51,065 nt of DNA from Actinomadura livida (GCF_014648675.1 NZ_BMRO01000010.1:151192-202256), one strand, 5' to 3'; positions 7,282 through 15,831 are shown, counted from the stretch's first letter. The notes: generated by a model from the sequence alone, not told the origin. A program made the numbers and translations.

Positions 7282-8345
7282 GTGGTCTCTCCAAGGATGC
7301 GCGCGAGCAGCTGCGTGCAGTTGTTGTTGTAGGGGAAGTCGGAGGTCTCGTCGATCCAGCCGAAGTCGATCATCGCCTGCCCGATCCGGGCCATGACCAC
7401 CGAGAACTTGAAGCCGGACAGGATCTCGTAGTACGCCATGTGCCGCATCGGGCGCCCGAGCAGCTCCTCGTAGCGGGCGACCGTCTCGGCGTAGGACGGG
7501 AAGCCGTCCAGCCTCGGCGCGCCCACGCCCTCACAGTGGTGGCGGTCGAGGAACATGAACCAGGCGAGGTCCTCCTCGGGTGCGCCGAGCGTCGCGGTCT
7601 CCCAGTCGAGGACGGCCGCCGGGACGCCCTCCTGGAAGATCACGTTCCCGATCCGGGCGTCGCCCCACAGCACGGCGGGCTCGTCGGGTTCGTCGGGGCG
7701 GTTGGCCTTCAGCCAGTCCAGGGCCTTGAGCGCCGTCTCCTGCGGCCCCTTGTAGGCCCAGTGCAGGAAATGCTCGTAGTAGTTGAGCCGCTGGTCGAGG
7801 CCGGGGGCGCCCCATGCCGGCTGGTCGAGGAAGCCGAGGCCCAGTTCCCGCGCGTCGAGCCGGTGCAGATCCGCGAGGATCTCCAGCGTGGACCACCACA
7901 TCGCGGCGCGCTCGTCCGGCGGGGCCTCGGTCACCCAGCCGTCCATGTGGTACGGCGGCATGTCGGTCGGGACGCGGCCGTCGATCCGCCCCATCACGAA
8001 GAACGCGGCGCCCAGCACGTCCGCGGACGGCTCGTACCAGCGGATCGGCGGCACGGGGATGGAGGTGCGCTCGTCCAGGACCCGCATCAGCCGGTACTGC
8101 TCCTCGAACCGCGGCTCGGGGAACACCTGGTACTTCACCGGCGCGACCCGCGCGACGAGCCGCTCGCTGTGCCGGACGTCGTCGCCGCCGGTCCACTCGG
8201 CGTCGAACATCAGGGTCTCGTTGGAGAAGCCGCTGGTCTGCGGGGTCTCCACGTGGGGGATGCGGGCTCCGGGAAGCCGCCGCTCCAGCCAGTCCGCCAG
8301 GCTGCGCCTGGTCACCTCGGAGTCGCGTTGGTCGGGAACGGGCAT
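7278..8345 (-). CDS. Aminoglycoside-phosphotransferase-fold protein (FadE36/ACAD10-like)
   Basis: A 355-residue APH-family protein. The catalytic loop reads WGDARIGN, where classical APH has HGDxxxxN; the His-to-Trp change is usual in the FadE36/ACAD10 branch linked to acyl-CoA metabolism. The metal-binding segment is VLDWETATLG. The N-terminus (RSLADWLERRLPGA, SGFSNETL) also fits that branch. The likely substrate is a hydroxyacyl or similar small molecule rather than an antibiotic, which is inference. AAGGAGG lies 5 bp from ATG 8345. It is the first gene of an operon with the lipocalin-like gene (4-bp overlap). The promoter contains a KstR-type palindrome. Confidence 0.85.
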   Translation of the reverse strand: MPVPDQRDSEVTRRSLADWLERRLPGARIPHVETPQTSGFSNETLMFDAEWTGGDDVRHSERLVARVAPVKYQVFPEPRFEEQYRLMRVLDERTSIPVPPIRWYEPSADVLGAAFFVMGRIDGRVPTDMPPYHMDGWVTEAPPDERAAMWWSTLEILADLHRLDARELGLGFLDQPAWGAPGLDQRLNYYEHFLHWAYKGPQETALKALDWLKANRPDEPDEPAVLWGDARIGNVIFQEGVPAAVLDWETATLGAPEEDLAWFMFLDRHHCEGVGAPRLDGFPSYAETVARYEELLGRPMRHMAYYEILSGFKFSVVMARIGQAMIDFGWIDETSDFPYNNNCTQLLARILGETT

Positions 8346-8379
8346 CGCCGCCTCCTTGCGCCGGTCACGGCCCCAGAAT

Positions 8380-8416
8380 TAGAACGTGTTCTATCAACGG
8401 GAGCGGGGGTGGTCAA
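8380..8416 (-). promoter_or_regulatory. Promoter with KstR-type operator
   Basis: TAGAACGTGTTCTA (8380-8393) is a perfect 6+2+6 inverted repeat and fits TnnAACnnGTTnnA, the published KstR consensus for cholesterol-catabolic genes, at every fixed base. On the minus strand TTGACC (8411-8416) lies 17 bp before TAGAAC (8388-8393), so the operator overlaps the -10 element of the promoter for the phosphotransferase-lipocalin operon. The regulator itself is outside the window. Confidence 0.6.
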
Positions 8417-8450
8417 TGGCCCAGGTGGACGGCCGTGGAAAAATCGCCTG

Positions 8451-9101
8451 ATGCGCCTCACCAAGCTCGGACACGCCTGCGTCCAGATCAGCAAGGACGA
8501 CCGGAGCGTCGTCATCGACCCCGGCACGTTCAGCGAGGCGTCCGCCGCGCTCGCCACCGCCGACGCCGTCCTGGTCACCCACGAGCACTTCGACCACTTC
8601 GACGCCGACACCCTGCGCGCCGCGATGGCCGAGCGGCCCTCCCTGGAGGTGTGGACGTCCCGCGTCGTCGCCGAGAGCCTCGCCGACCTCGGCGGGCGCG
8701 TCCACCAGGTCGGCCACGGCGACGCCGTCACGGTGGCGGGCTTCGAGGTCCACGTCTACGGCGAGGACCACGAGATCATGCACCCGGACATGCCGCCGAT
8801 CCCCAACGTCGGGTTCATGCTGGACGGCGAGCTCTTCCATCCCGGGGACGCGCTGACCGTCCCGTCCGAGCCCGTGCCCACGCTGTGCCTGCCCGGCAAC
8901 GCGCCCTGGATGAAGGCCGTCGACCTCTACCAGTACACGCGCGCCGTGAACCCGGGACGCGCCTTCGCCATCCACGACGGCCTCCTCAACGACATCGGGC
9001 TCAGCGTCATGGAGCGCGTCCTCACCGGGGCCGGCAAGGAACTCGGGAAGGAGTTCACCCGCATCGCCCCGGGTTCCACGGTCGACCTGGCCCAGCCGTG
9101 A
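8451..9101 (+). CDS. MBL-fold metallo-hydrolase (UlaG-like)
   Basis: A 216-residue metallo-beta-lactamase-fold protein. The metal motif is H44-E-H46-F-D48-H49, preceded by the short N-terminal strands LTKLGHACVQI and VVIDPG. A later HPGDAL segment supplies another metal ligand, and FAIHDG near the C-terminus gives the last His. It is the compact cytoplasmic type with unknown small-molecule substrates. ATG 8451 is the only start giving the family N-terminus; no strong ribosome site is seen. The HAD hydrolase gene follows directly. The region upstream is shared with the divergent KstR-type promoter, which may therefore also affect this gene. Confidence 0.85.
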   Translation: MRLTKLGHACVQISKDDRSVVIDPGTFSEASAALATADAVLVTHEHFDHFDADTLRAAMAERPSLEVWTSRVVAESLADLGGRVHQVGHGDAVTVAGFEVHVYGEDHEIMHPDMPPIPNVGFMLDGELFHPGDALTVPSEPVPTLCLPGNAPWMKAVDLYQYTRAVNPGRAFAIHDGLLNDIGLSVMERVLTGAGKELGKEFTRIAPGSTVDLAQP

Positions 9102-9136
9102 CCGGCGATCCCTCGACCCCCGGAGGGACGGGAACC

Positions 9137-9802
9137 GTGCGCAGCCCCCGCCGCGTCCAGGCCGTGTTCTTCGACATCGGCGAGACGCTGATCAACGAGG
9201 GCGAGATCTACGGACGGTGGGCCGACTGGCTCGGCGTCCCCAGGCACACGTTCCTCGCGAAACTCGGCGCGGTGCTCGCGACGGGCGGCAGCCACATGGA
9301 CCTCCTCGAATACTTCCGGCCGGGATTCGACCTGGAAGAGGAGCAGCGCAGGCGCGCCGAGGCGGGCGTCCCCAACGGGTTCGGGCCCGACGACCTGTAC
9401 CCGGATGCGCGCGCCTGCCTGTCCGGCCTGCGCGACCAGGGCCTCTACATCGGGATCGCCGGGAACCAGCCGGTCGAGGCCGCCGAGCAGATGGCGGCGC
9501 TCGGCCTGGACGCGGACGTCGTCGGCATCTCCGACGTGTGGGGGATCCAGAAACCGGCGCGGGAGTTCTTCGAGCGCTGCGCCCAACTCGCCGACGTGTT
9601 GCCCGACCGCGTCCTCTACGTGGGCGACCGCATCGACAACGACGTCCGGCCCGCGCTCGCGTTCGGGATGCGGACGGCGTTCCTGCGGCGCGGCCCCTGG
9701 GGCCACATCCAGGAGGACGACGAAGCGCTGGGCAACTGCCTGTTCGTCCTGGACGACCTCGCCGGCCTGCCCGAACTCGTCGCCGAGCACAACGCCGCCT
9801 GA
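9137..9802 (+). CDS. HAD-family hydrolase
   Basis: A 221-residue haloacid-dehalogenase-superfamily protein. Motif I is FFDIGET, with the nucleophilic Asp present but the second Asp replaced by Gly, a variant found in several HAD branches. Motif II-like IGIAGNQ and motif III/IV, with a Lys in IQKPA and YVGDRIDNDVRPA, complete the site. Expected to act as a phosphatase on a small molecule. GTG 9137 is chosen because CGGAGGGA lies about 8 bp upstream. GTG 9098, which overlaps the MBL stop codon as GTGA, is an alternative giving 234 residues. Likely co-transcribed with the MBL gene. Confidence 0.8.
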   Translation: MRSPRRVQAVFFDIGETLINEGEIYGRWADWLGVPRHTFLAKLGAVLATGGSHMDLLEYFRPGFDLEEEQRRRAEAGVPNGFGPDDLYPDARACLSGLRDQGLYIGIAGNQPVEAAEQMAALGLDADVVGISDVWGIQKPAREFFERCAQLADVLPDRVLYVGDRIDNDVRPALAFGMRTAFLRRGPWGHIQEDDEALGNCLFVLDDLAGLPELVAEHNAA

Positions 9803-9835
9803 CCCGCACGGCCGAGTATCGGCCGGTACCGGGGT

Positions 9836-9861
9836 CCCCTTAGGGGCGATCCCCTAATCCC
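9836..9861. promoter_or_regulatory. Inverted-repeat element upstream of the pspC-like gene
   Basis: Two overlapping inverted repeats are present: CCCCT-TAGGGG at 9836-9846, and TAGGGG-CGAT-CCCCTA at 9841-9856. Three C/G-run half-sites are thus spaced by about 10 bp, followed by AATCC. The element lies 34 bp after the HAD gene and 133-153 bp before the PspC-domain gene. It could be the HAD terminator or a binding site for a regulator of the envelope-stress gene. Confidence 0.35.
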
Positions 9862-9988
9862 GGAGGATGGCTCGGGAACAGTCCCCGCGGTTGATGCGGT
9901 GCCCCTGTCCGGTTCGTAGCGTGGAGAACGTGGAAGCGAAAATCCGCGGCCACGTTCGTTGCACGGCTGAATGGGGAGAGAAGAAGCC

Positions 9989-10192
9989 ATGAACGGTCTA
10001 GTTCGCCCGCGCGGCAACCGGATGATCGCCGGCGTCTGCGCCGGCCTCGGCCGCCGGTTCGGCATGTCGGCCGGGACCGTCCGGCTGCTGTTCGTCCTGT
10101 CCTGCCTCCTGCCCGGCCCGCAGTTCGTCGTCTACCTCGTCCTCTGGGTGATGATGCCGAACGAGGACCGGCACATGGCGGGCAGCCGCTGA
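9989..10192 (+). CDS. PspC-domain envelope-stress protein
   Basis: A 67-residue protein consisting of one PspC domain. The conserved start LVRPRGNRMIAGVCAGLGRRFG is followed by a membrane segment (VRLLFVLSCLLPGPQFVVYLVLWVMMP). In other bacteria PspC proteins sit in the inner membrane and signal or buffer membrane stress. ATG 9989 fits the family start and has a GGGGAGAGAAG purine run upstream; ATG 9971 is in frame but gives an unneeded extension. It is a stand-alone gene with an inverted-repeat element upstream at 9836-9861. Confidence 0.85.
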   Translation: MNGLVRPRGNRMIAGVCAGLGRRFGMSAGTVRLLFVLSCLLPGPQFVVYLVLWVMMPNEDRHMAGSR

Positions 10193-10360
10193 GACGCCTC
10201 CGGCACCGCAAGATCATTGATAGCGCTTGGCCGGGCCCGCCCGGGGGTGTTAGATCGTGGCACCACCATCGGACCTCGCACCGGCCGGGCACCGGGGCTC
10301 CGCCGCCCGGGACGGCCGAGGTGAGAGATCCGTTCCCCCGTGGGAAGGGAAGGAGCCGCG

Positions 10361-13300
10361 GTGCCTGAGGAGGGCCCGGGTCACGGCCGGTTTCCGGGCA
10401 CGACCCCCCGCGTCCCCCGCGCCCCCCGGGACCAGCCCGGGGCCGTGGACGCGCGCGAGTCCGAGCACGCGGCGCGGCTGCTGAGGTTCCTGCGCGACCT
10501 GGCGCGGGGCCGCCGCCGCCCGTCCCGCGACCTGTCCGCGCACGACCGGGTCCACTGGCTGGCGGAGCTGCCCGGCGACGTCTACGTGGAGACGGACGCG
10601 GGGCCCGGCGACGTCCTGTTCAGCGTGCCGGTCATCCCGCTGACCCCGCCGGTCGTGCTCGACGAGTTCGACGGCTGGCTCGCCCTCCGCAACTGGTACC
10701 GGATCCTCCGCGACCTCGCGGGGGAGGACGTCGTGCTCGCCACGGGCCTGCTCGCGTGGCGGCCCGCCGTCCACGACCACCTGCTGAACACGCCCGTGCG
10801 GATCGTCGTCGACGACCGCACCGACCGCATCGACGTGGTCCTCGCCGGGCGCACGAGCCTGCGGGACCGGGACCTGCTGTCCGGCCACCCCGGCTACCGG
10901 CCCGCCCCCGGCCCGCCGGACGCGGTGCGCGCCGGGCGGGGCTTCGGGCTGAACCCCTCGGTAGGGGACGTCCTGCGCGAATGGTGCTCCGCCGCGCTCA
11001 CCGCCCCCGCCGACTACAGCGACGACTGGGACCCGGACGCGGCGGCCCCGTCGCCCGTCCCGCGGCTGCGCCTCGCGCCCGCGCTGGTCGTCCGCCCGCC
11101 GGGCCGCCGCGCCGCCGCCGACTACCACGCCGCCCTCCTCGACCGGGTGCCCGGCGGCGTCCCCGAGGGGATCGCGCGGCTGGTGTCGCCGTCCAGGAGA
11201 CCGCACGTCATGCACGTGCCCGAGCGCGAGGCGGACACCGTCCCCGACCTGCTCGCCGGGCTGCTCACCCGCGGCCACCGCGTGCTCGTCGCCACCAGCG
11301 GCGCCACCGCGTCGGGGGCCCTGCACGCGGCGCTGCCGCCCGGCCTAGCCGACCTCACGGTCGCCGACCCCGCCGTGGCCGGCCGCGCGGCGGAAGCGAT
11401 CCTCGCGCGCAGCGCCCCGCCCGACCTGGACGCGCTGGCCGAACGGGAGGAGGCCGCCGCCGCGCAGGTCACCGAGATCCGCGAGCGCCTCGGCGGCGCC
11501 GACGAGCCCGCCGACCCGCGCGAGCGGCTCCGCGCCGAGGCGCCCGACCTGGCGTGGATGCCGGTCCGCGCCGGGATGCCGCCGGACCCGCCGATCTCCC
11601 GGTCGGAGGCCGCGGAACTCGTCGTCCTCCTCGCGGAGGAGACCGCGGCGCGCAAGGCCCGCACCGAGCAGCGCGACGTCGACCCCGGCGCGCTGCCCAG
11701 CGCCGCCTACGTCCGCACCCTGGTCGAGGCGGAGGCCGCGGCCGCCGAACGCGCCGAACGGTCCAAGACCGACCTGTCCCGCCGCCTGCGCGAGACCGAC
11801 GTCACCTTCCTCGCCCGCCTCGACGGCCACGCATCCACCGTCGCCGCCGCGCTCCGCGACCTCGGCCTCGACGGCGACCCGGGCGGCTGGAACCCCGCCG
11901 ACCTCGCCGCCCAGGCGTTCGGCGACGCCCTCGCGGACCGCCGCCCCCTCATCTGGGCGCGCGTCCACGAGATGACCGCCCGCGCCCAGTGGGCGGAGGG
12001 AGCCCTGACCGAACTCAACGGCCACGAGATCGACCTCCCCGACGGCGCGGACCTGCGCGGGCTCGCCGCGTCCGCCCTCGACCTGCGCGCCCACCTCGCC
12101 GGCGGCGGCACCCTCAAGCGGGGACCGCTGCGCTCGTCCGCGCAACGCCAGGCCGAGCCCCTCCTCACCACCGTGAAGGTCGACGGCGCCGCGCCCACCA
12201 CCCCCGAACTGCTCGACCTCGTCCACACCGCACTCATGGTGCGGATCACGTGCCGCGAGTTGCAGTACGTGTGGGAGGCCGCCGGCATCTCCTTCCCGGC
12301 CGACCTCCCGCCCGCCGAACGCGTCGCCCGCTTCGTCCGCGCCCACGCCCGCCTCGCCCGCATCCGGGACGCCATGACGGCCGTGCAAGAGACCCGCGAT
12401 CTCCTCAGCCGCTCCGGCCTCAACATCCCCTTGGGCCACCCCCACCAGTGGCACAGCTACGTCACCGCCCTCCGCAACGCCCTGGAGGGCCTGGGCGTCA
12501 GCCGTGCCGCCGCCGACCTCGACGCCCTCCGCGACTCCATCGGCCCCGTGGACGACGACGATCCCCCCGAACTCCAGGCGGCCCTGGACGCCATCGACGC
12601 CCGCGACGCCGCCGCCTACGGCCGCGCCCTCGGCGCTCTGGCCGAGGCCCGCCACGAACGCTCCCGCCAGATCCGCTGCACGGAACTCCTCGACCGCGTC
12701 CGCTCCGTCCACCCCGACCTCGCCAACCTCATGATCGCCACCGACGGCGACGAGGCGTGGCAAGAGCGCACCCCGCGCTGGGACGAAGCCTGGACGGCGG
12801 CCCACCACGCCACCCGGCAGACCGTCCCCGCCAAGGAACGCCTGCAAGCCGCCCTCACCGAGGCCGAGGAACGCCTCCGCGTCATCCGCGCCGACCTCAC
12901 CGCCGCCCGCGCCTGGAGGGCCGCCCTCGACACCGTCCCCGACTCACCCGCCGCCCCGTCCGACGTCATCCCCGCGTGGATCCTCCCGCTCTGGCGCATC
13001 CCCGAGACCCTCCCGCCCACCGCGGACTCCTTCGACGTCGTCATCGTGGACGGCGAACACGGCGCCGGCGCCGAAGCCCTCTTCCTCCTCTGGCTGGCCC
13101 CCCGCATCATCCTCGTGGGCCCACCCGGCCCGGACCTGCCCCCACTTGAGGGCCCACCCCCCGACACCCTCCTCCCACACCACCTCCGCGCGATAACCCC
13201 CACCACCACCCTCTTCACGGCCCTGACCACAGAACCTCCCGCCCGCCCAGCCGACACCACCCCAGACCCCGGCCTCCCCACGTCCCCACCCACCCCAAGA

Positions 13301-14509
13301 CCGAACGACCGCCAACAGCACCCGTCTCCACGCCCCGCAGAGCCGCCCAGACCGCCGCAAAAGCTCCCCTCCGCACCAGCACCCAGCGCCCCACCCCAGC
13401 AACGGGACGAGCCGAAACAGCCTCCCCGCCCCCGCCCGTCGGAGCCACCGATGGCACCGCGCAGGCAGCCGACCGCATCGGCCCCCGGCGGCCCACCGCG
13501 GCCACCAGCCGAGCGGGATCAGAGTCCGGCCTCACACCCCGCAGAGCCCTCCACGCCACCGCGCAGACTCCCGTCCACGCCGGTGCCCAGCGGCCCGCCG
13601 CAGCATCCGGACGAGCCGAAACAGCCTCCGTACCGGCGCGCCTCGGAGCCGCCGCGAAGAGGTCCGGCCGCCCCGAGCCCCGGCGGAGCGCCGCAGCCCC
13701 CAGATCAGCAGGATCAAAATCCGTCTTCGCGTCCCGTAGAGCCGCCCAGGCCGCCGCGCAGGCTCCCCTCCGCGCCGGTGAACAGCGGCCCGCCGCAGCG
13801 CCCGGACGAGCGGGATCAGGATCCGGCTTCGCGGCCTGCGGGGCCGTCCACGCCGTCGCGTAGGGGGGTCCCGTTCGGGGTGCCTGCGGATAGGCCGGGG
13901 GCGCGGGAGGAGCGGTCGCGTCCTCCGGAGTCGGCTGCGCCGGCGGGTGAGGGAGGGCGTGACCCGCGCGGGCGGGGGATGCCGCCGCAGCGGCTCGATG
14001 CGCGGAATCGTGAGGGGCGTGCGTCCGGTGAGGCGGCCGGGGCCGGGCTTCCGCCTCGGCGGTTGGATGCGCCGCGGCTCGATGCGCGTGCGCCGGGTGG
14101 GGGGCCCGCGGAGAGCGGTTCGGACGTGCCGTTCGGACCGCCTCGGCGGCTCGATGCCCCGGGGCGTGCTCCCCGGTCCGAACCGGCCGAGCCGCCGCCA
14201 CCGGCGGACCCTCCCGCGGAGATTCCGGCGCTCTGGGGAAGGCCCGGCGGGCGGCCGAGCGAACCGGCGGCCGGGTCGGCGCAGGTCAGGCGCGGGCAGT
14301 CGATCGCCACCTACAAGCGGCCCGAACTGGTCGAGATCGTCGGGCGGATCGCCACGCGGGAGCCGGACCTGTCGGACGACCAGATCATCGAACTGGTCAC
14401 CCGCCTCCTCGGCTGCCCCGAGGACGAGGAGCTCTTGGTCGGCGCCCGGCTCCGCTACGCCGTCGAGGTGTACCGGAAACAGGCCGGCCGCGGCAGTTCC
14501 GAAGGGTAG
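10361..14509 (+). CDS. Very large degenerate superfamily-1 helicase-like protein with proline-rich tail
   Basis: A 1382-residue protein. Residues 1 to about 300 resemble the N-terminal part of large actinobacterial SF1 helicase-like proteins (WLAELPGDVYVETDAGPG). Near 307-330, where helicase motif I/Ia would sit, RVLVATSGATASGALHAAL remains but no GxxxxGK[ST] loop can be seen. A long helical, charged middle (about 350-880) follows. FDVVIVDGEH (891-900) and RIILVGPPG match motifs II and III, with VDGEH in place of DEAS. The second helicase lobe is missing. It is replaced by a Pro-rich tail (about 947-1303), then a compact charged C-terminal domain (ATYKRPELVEIVG onward) recalling the small helical end domain of such helicases. 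ATP hydrolysis looks unlikely. GGAAGGGAAGGAG before GTG 10361 decides the start. Function unknown; helicase ancestry is inference. Confidence 0.65.
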   Translation: MPEEGPGHGRFPGTTPRVPRAPRDQPGAVDARESEHAARLLRFLRDLARGRRRPSRDLSAHDRVHWLAELPGDVYVETDAGPGDVLFSVPVIPLTPPVVLDEFDGWLALRNWYRILRDLAGEDVVLATGLLAWRPAVHDHLLNTPVRIVVDDRTDRIDVVLAGRTSLRDRDLLSGHPGYRPAPGPPDAVRAGRGFGLNPSVGDVLREWCSAALTAPADYSDDWDPDAAAPSPVPRLRLAPALVVRPPGRRAAADYHAALLDRVPGGVPEGIARLVSPSRRPHVMHVPEREADTVPDLLAGLLTRGHRVLVATSGATASGALHAALPPGLADLTVADPAVAGRAAEAILARSAPPDLDALAEREEAAAAQVTEIRERLGGADEPADPRERLRAEAPDLAWMPVRAGMPPDPPISRSEAAELVVLLAEETAARKARTEQRDVDPGALPSAAYVRTLVEAEAAAAERAERSKTDLSRRLRETDVTFLARLDGHASTVAAALRDLGLDGDPGGWNPADLAAQAFGDALADRRPLIWARVHEMTARAQWAEGALTELNGHEIDLPDGADLRGLAASALDLRAHLAGGGTLKRGPLRSSAQRQAEPLLTTVKVDGAAPTTPELLDLVHTALMVRITCRELQYVWEAAGISFPADLPPAERVARFVRAHARLARIRDAMTAVQETRDLLSRSGLNIPLGHPHQWHSYVTALRNALEGLGVSRAAADLDALRDSIGPVDDDDPPELQAALDAIDARDAAAYGRALGALAEARHERSRQIRCTELLDRVRSVHPDLANLMIATDGDEAWQERTPRWDEAWTAAHHATRQTVPAKERLQAALTEAEERLRVIRADLTAARAWRAALDTVPDSPAAPSDVIPAWILPLWRIPETLPPTADSFDVVIVDGEHGAGAEALFLLWLAPRIILVGPPGPDLPPLEGPPPDTLLPHHLRAITPTTTLFTALTTEPPARPADTTPDPGLPTSPPTPRPNDRQQHPSPRPAEPPRPPQKLPSAPAPSAPPQQRDEPKQPPRPRPSEPPMAPRRQPTASAPGGPPRPPAERDQSPASHPAEPSTPPRRLPSTPVPSGPPQHPDEPKQPPYRRASEPPRRGPAAPSPGGAPQPPDQQDQNPSSRPVEPPRPPRRLPSAPVNSGPPQRPDERDQDPASRPAGPSTPSRRGVPFGVPADRPGAREERSRPPESAAPAGEGGRDPRGRGMPPQRLDARNREGRASGEAAGAGLPPRRLDAPRLDARAPGGGPAESGSDVPFGPPRRLDAPGRAPRSEPAEPPPPADPPAEIPALWGRPGGRPSEPAAGSAQVRRGQSIATYKRPELVEIVGRIATREPDLSDDQIIELVTRLLGCPEDEELLVGARLRYAVEVYRKQAGRGSSEG
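13340..13860 (+). repeat. Roughly 200-bp coding repeats in the proline-rich tail
   Basis: A unit beginning with the codons for EPPRPP(R/Q)(R/K)LPSAP recurs at 13340, 13544 and 13739, spacings of 204 and 195 bp, always in frame. Each unit holds two related half-units, one ending PDEPKQPP or similar and one ending RDQ(S/D)P. A shorter motif, PP(Q/R)RLDA, recurs further on (about 13980-14160). Confidence 0.75.
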
Positions 14510-14517
14510 GGAGTGGC

Positions 14518-15702
14518 CTAATCCGTCCTGCCGCCTTCGGCGGAGGCCACCCGCAGGGGCCGCGCCGCTTTCCGGCTGATGTGCCGGACGAGCGGTGGCC
14601 GACCGGACTTCGTCAGAGAGTTGAGCGCCGCCTCGATCGACGGACGCCTGGGAAGCCTGTCGACATGCCGCTGCCAACGCTCCTGATCAATCGCCAGGGC
14701 TTTGATGAACCCCTGGCACAACTCCGGCGTGATGTGCGCCAGCCGCCCCCTGGCCGCCAGCAAAGCAGCGATCATGCGCTTTCGCTCGCCATCGTCCTCG
14801 ATGAGCGTGGACGCCCGCGCGAGACGCAGCACGTGGTCGATGAACCTGCCGCGCCGCGCGATGAAGTCCGCCCAGTGGCGCAGGTCCGCCTCGGCTACGG
14901 TGCGTCCCTGGTCGAGGAGCCAGAACACGCCCTCCGCGAGGACGTCACCGATCTCCTCACCCCGAGCTCGGTCGGGAGTCCTATAAGGGTCGTACGGCTG
15001 CTGGACGACCGTTCCCGTCACCGCGAGCTGCCGGAGTCCGACCTTGGCGTCGAGCAGGCAGAACCAGTCTTCGTTGTAGATGTTGGGAAAGAACGAGCGG
15101 TGGCGGGTGACCTCGATGGCGAGTGCACCGCCGCCGATGAACGACTGCTGGGGGCCGCCCACGGCACGGTAGGCGTGGCAGACGACCGAGTTGTCGGGAA
15201 AACCGCCGATGGACAGCCCGACGGCGCTGTAGGTGTCGAGAAGGCCGGCCGCCGTCCTGAGGTTCTCCGGGGCTTGGACGGTGATGTCGTCATCGAGGAA
15301 GACAATGCGTTCCCAGCCGACGAGATGGCTGAGCATCAGCGCGAAGTTGCGCTTGGCGCTGATGTCGGTCTTGCGTGCGAACCTGCCGGTAAGCAGCCGG
15401 GACGTCTCGAATTCAGGAAGCCTCAGAGCCTCCTGGCCGGGTACGTCGATGGCGATCAGATCGGTGTCCGGGGGAAGCCTTCGCGCCGTGTCCCGGGCAC
15501 TTGTGAATCTGCCGCTGTGTAGTGTGACCAGCGGACACTCCAATAAGGCCGCGATGCGGGCGGCCTCGCCGAGATGGGCCGGAGCACGGTTGGTAGGCAC
15601 GATGATGGCGTCGATTCGCGCTCGTGCCGGAGTCGCGTCGTCGGGATTCCAGAGCAGATGCCGGTGCGAACCGTGGTGATCCGGAGTGAGGGCCGAGGTC
15701 AT
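14518..15702 (-). CDS. GT-A-fold glycosyltransferase-like protein
   Basis: A 394-residue protein with a family-2-like nucleotide-sugar fold. IDAIIVPTNRAP starts the Rossmann-like half. SAKRNFALMLSHLVGWERIVFLDDDI carries the likely metal-binding DDD at 137-139. IGGGALAIEV and NEDWFCLLDA resemble acceptor-side motifs with an ED pair. The C-terminal 120 residues are helical. No membrane segment or signal peptide is seen, so it should work in the cytoplasm. ATG 15702 overlaps the stop of a 30-codon ORF (ATGA), suggesting coupled translation; GTG 15720 is in frame and possible. The gene converges on the helicase-like gene with an 8-bp gap. Its acceptor is unknown and the coupled small ORF is a candidate. 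Confidence 0.7.
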   Translation of the reverse strand: MTSALTPDHHGSHRHLLWNPDDATPARARIDAIIVPTNRAPAHLGEAARIAALLECPLVTLHSGRFTSARDTARRLPPDTDLIAIDVPGQEALRLPEFETSRLLTGRFARKTDISAKRNFALMLSHLVGWERIVFLDDDITVQAPENLRTAAGLLDTYSAVGLSIGGFPDNSVVCHAYRAVGGPQQSFIGGGALAIEVTRHRSFFPNIYNEDWFCLLDAKVGLRQLAVTGTVVQQPYDPYRTPDRARGEEIGDVLAEGVFWLLDQGRTVAEADLRHWADFIARRGRFIDHVLRLARASTLIEDDGERKRMIAALLAARGRLAHITPELCQGFIKALAIDQERWQRHVDRLPRRPSIEAALNSLTKSGRPPLVRHISRKAARPLRVASAEGGRTD

Positions 15703-15791
15703 TGCTGCGGATGCAACCACTCGAAAAGCCGGTTCTCCTCGATCGTCCAGTCGGGTGTCAGGGGCACGCTGTTCTCTACGATGACGCGCAT
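15699..15791 (-). CDS. 30-residue ORF translationally coupled to the glycosyltransferase
   Basis: An ATG at 15791 opens a 30-residue frame that ends with TGA at 15699-15701, overlapping the glycosyltransferase ATG (ATGA). The peptide starts MRVIVENSVPL, contains two Trp (one in DWTIEENRLFEWL), and ends HPQQ. It is acidic and amphipathic. An in-frame stop lies two codons upstream, so it cannot be longer. No clear ribosome site is seen. It could be a leader that couples translation, a peptide substrate, or the tail of a decayed gene. Confidence 0.4.
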   Translation of the reverse strand: MRVIVENSVPLTPDWTIEENRLFEWLHPQQ

Positions 15792-15810
15792 GCTTCAGGC
15801 GTGATCGACT

Positions 15811-15831
15811 TCGGTGCTCGGTGCTCGGTGC
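15811..15831. repeat. Triple 7-bp tandem repeat
   Basis: TCGGTGC occurs three times head to tail between the divergent glycosyltransferase unit and the hypothetical gene at 15894. It may be a microsatellite in the promoter region. Confidence 0.6.

Noticed and set aside
10756..13149. 797-codon plus-strand ORF inside the helicase-like gene
   Set aside because: Its product is almost only Arg, Pro, Gly and Ala, and it overlaps the better-supported 1382-residue frame with a strong ribosome site.
13340..13860. CRISPR-like spacing of repeats
   Set aside because: Repeats are coding, about 200 bp apart, degenerate and in frame; they encode proline-rich units, not a CRISPR array.
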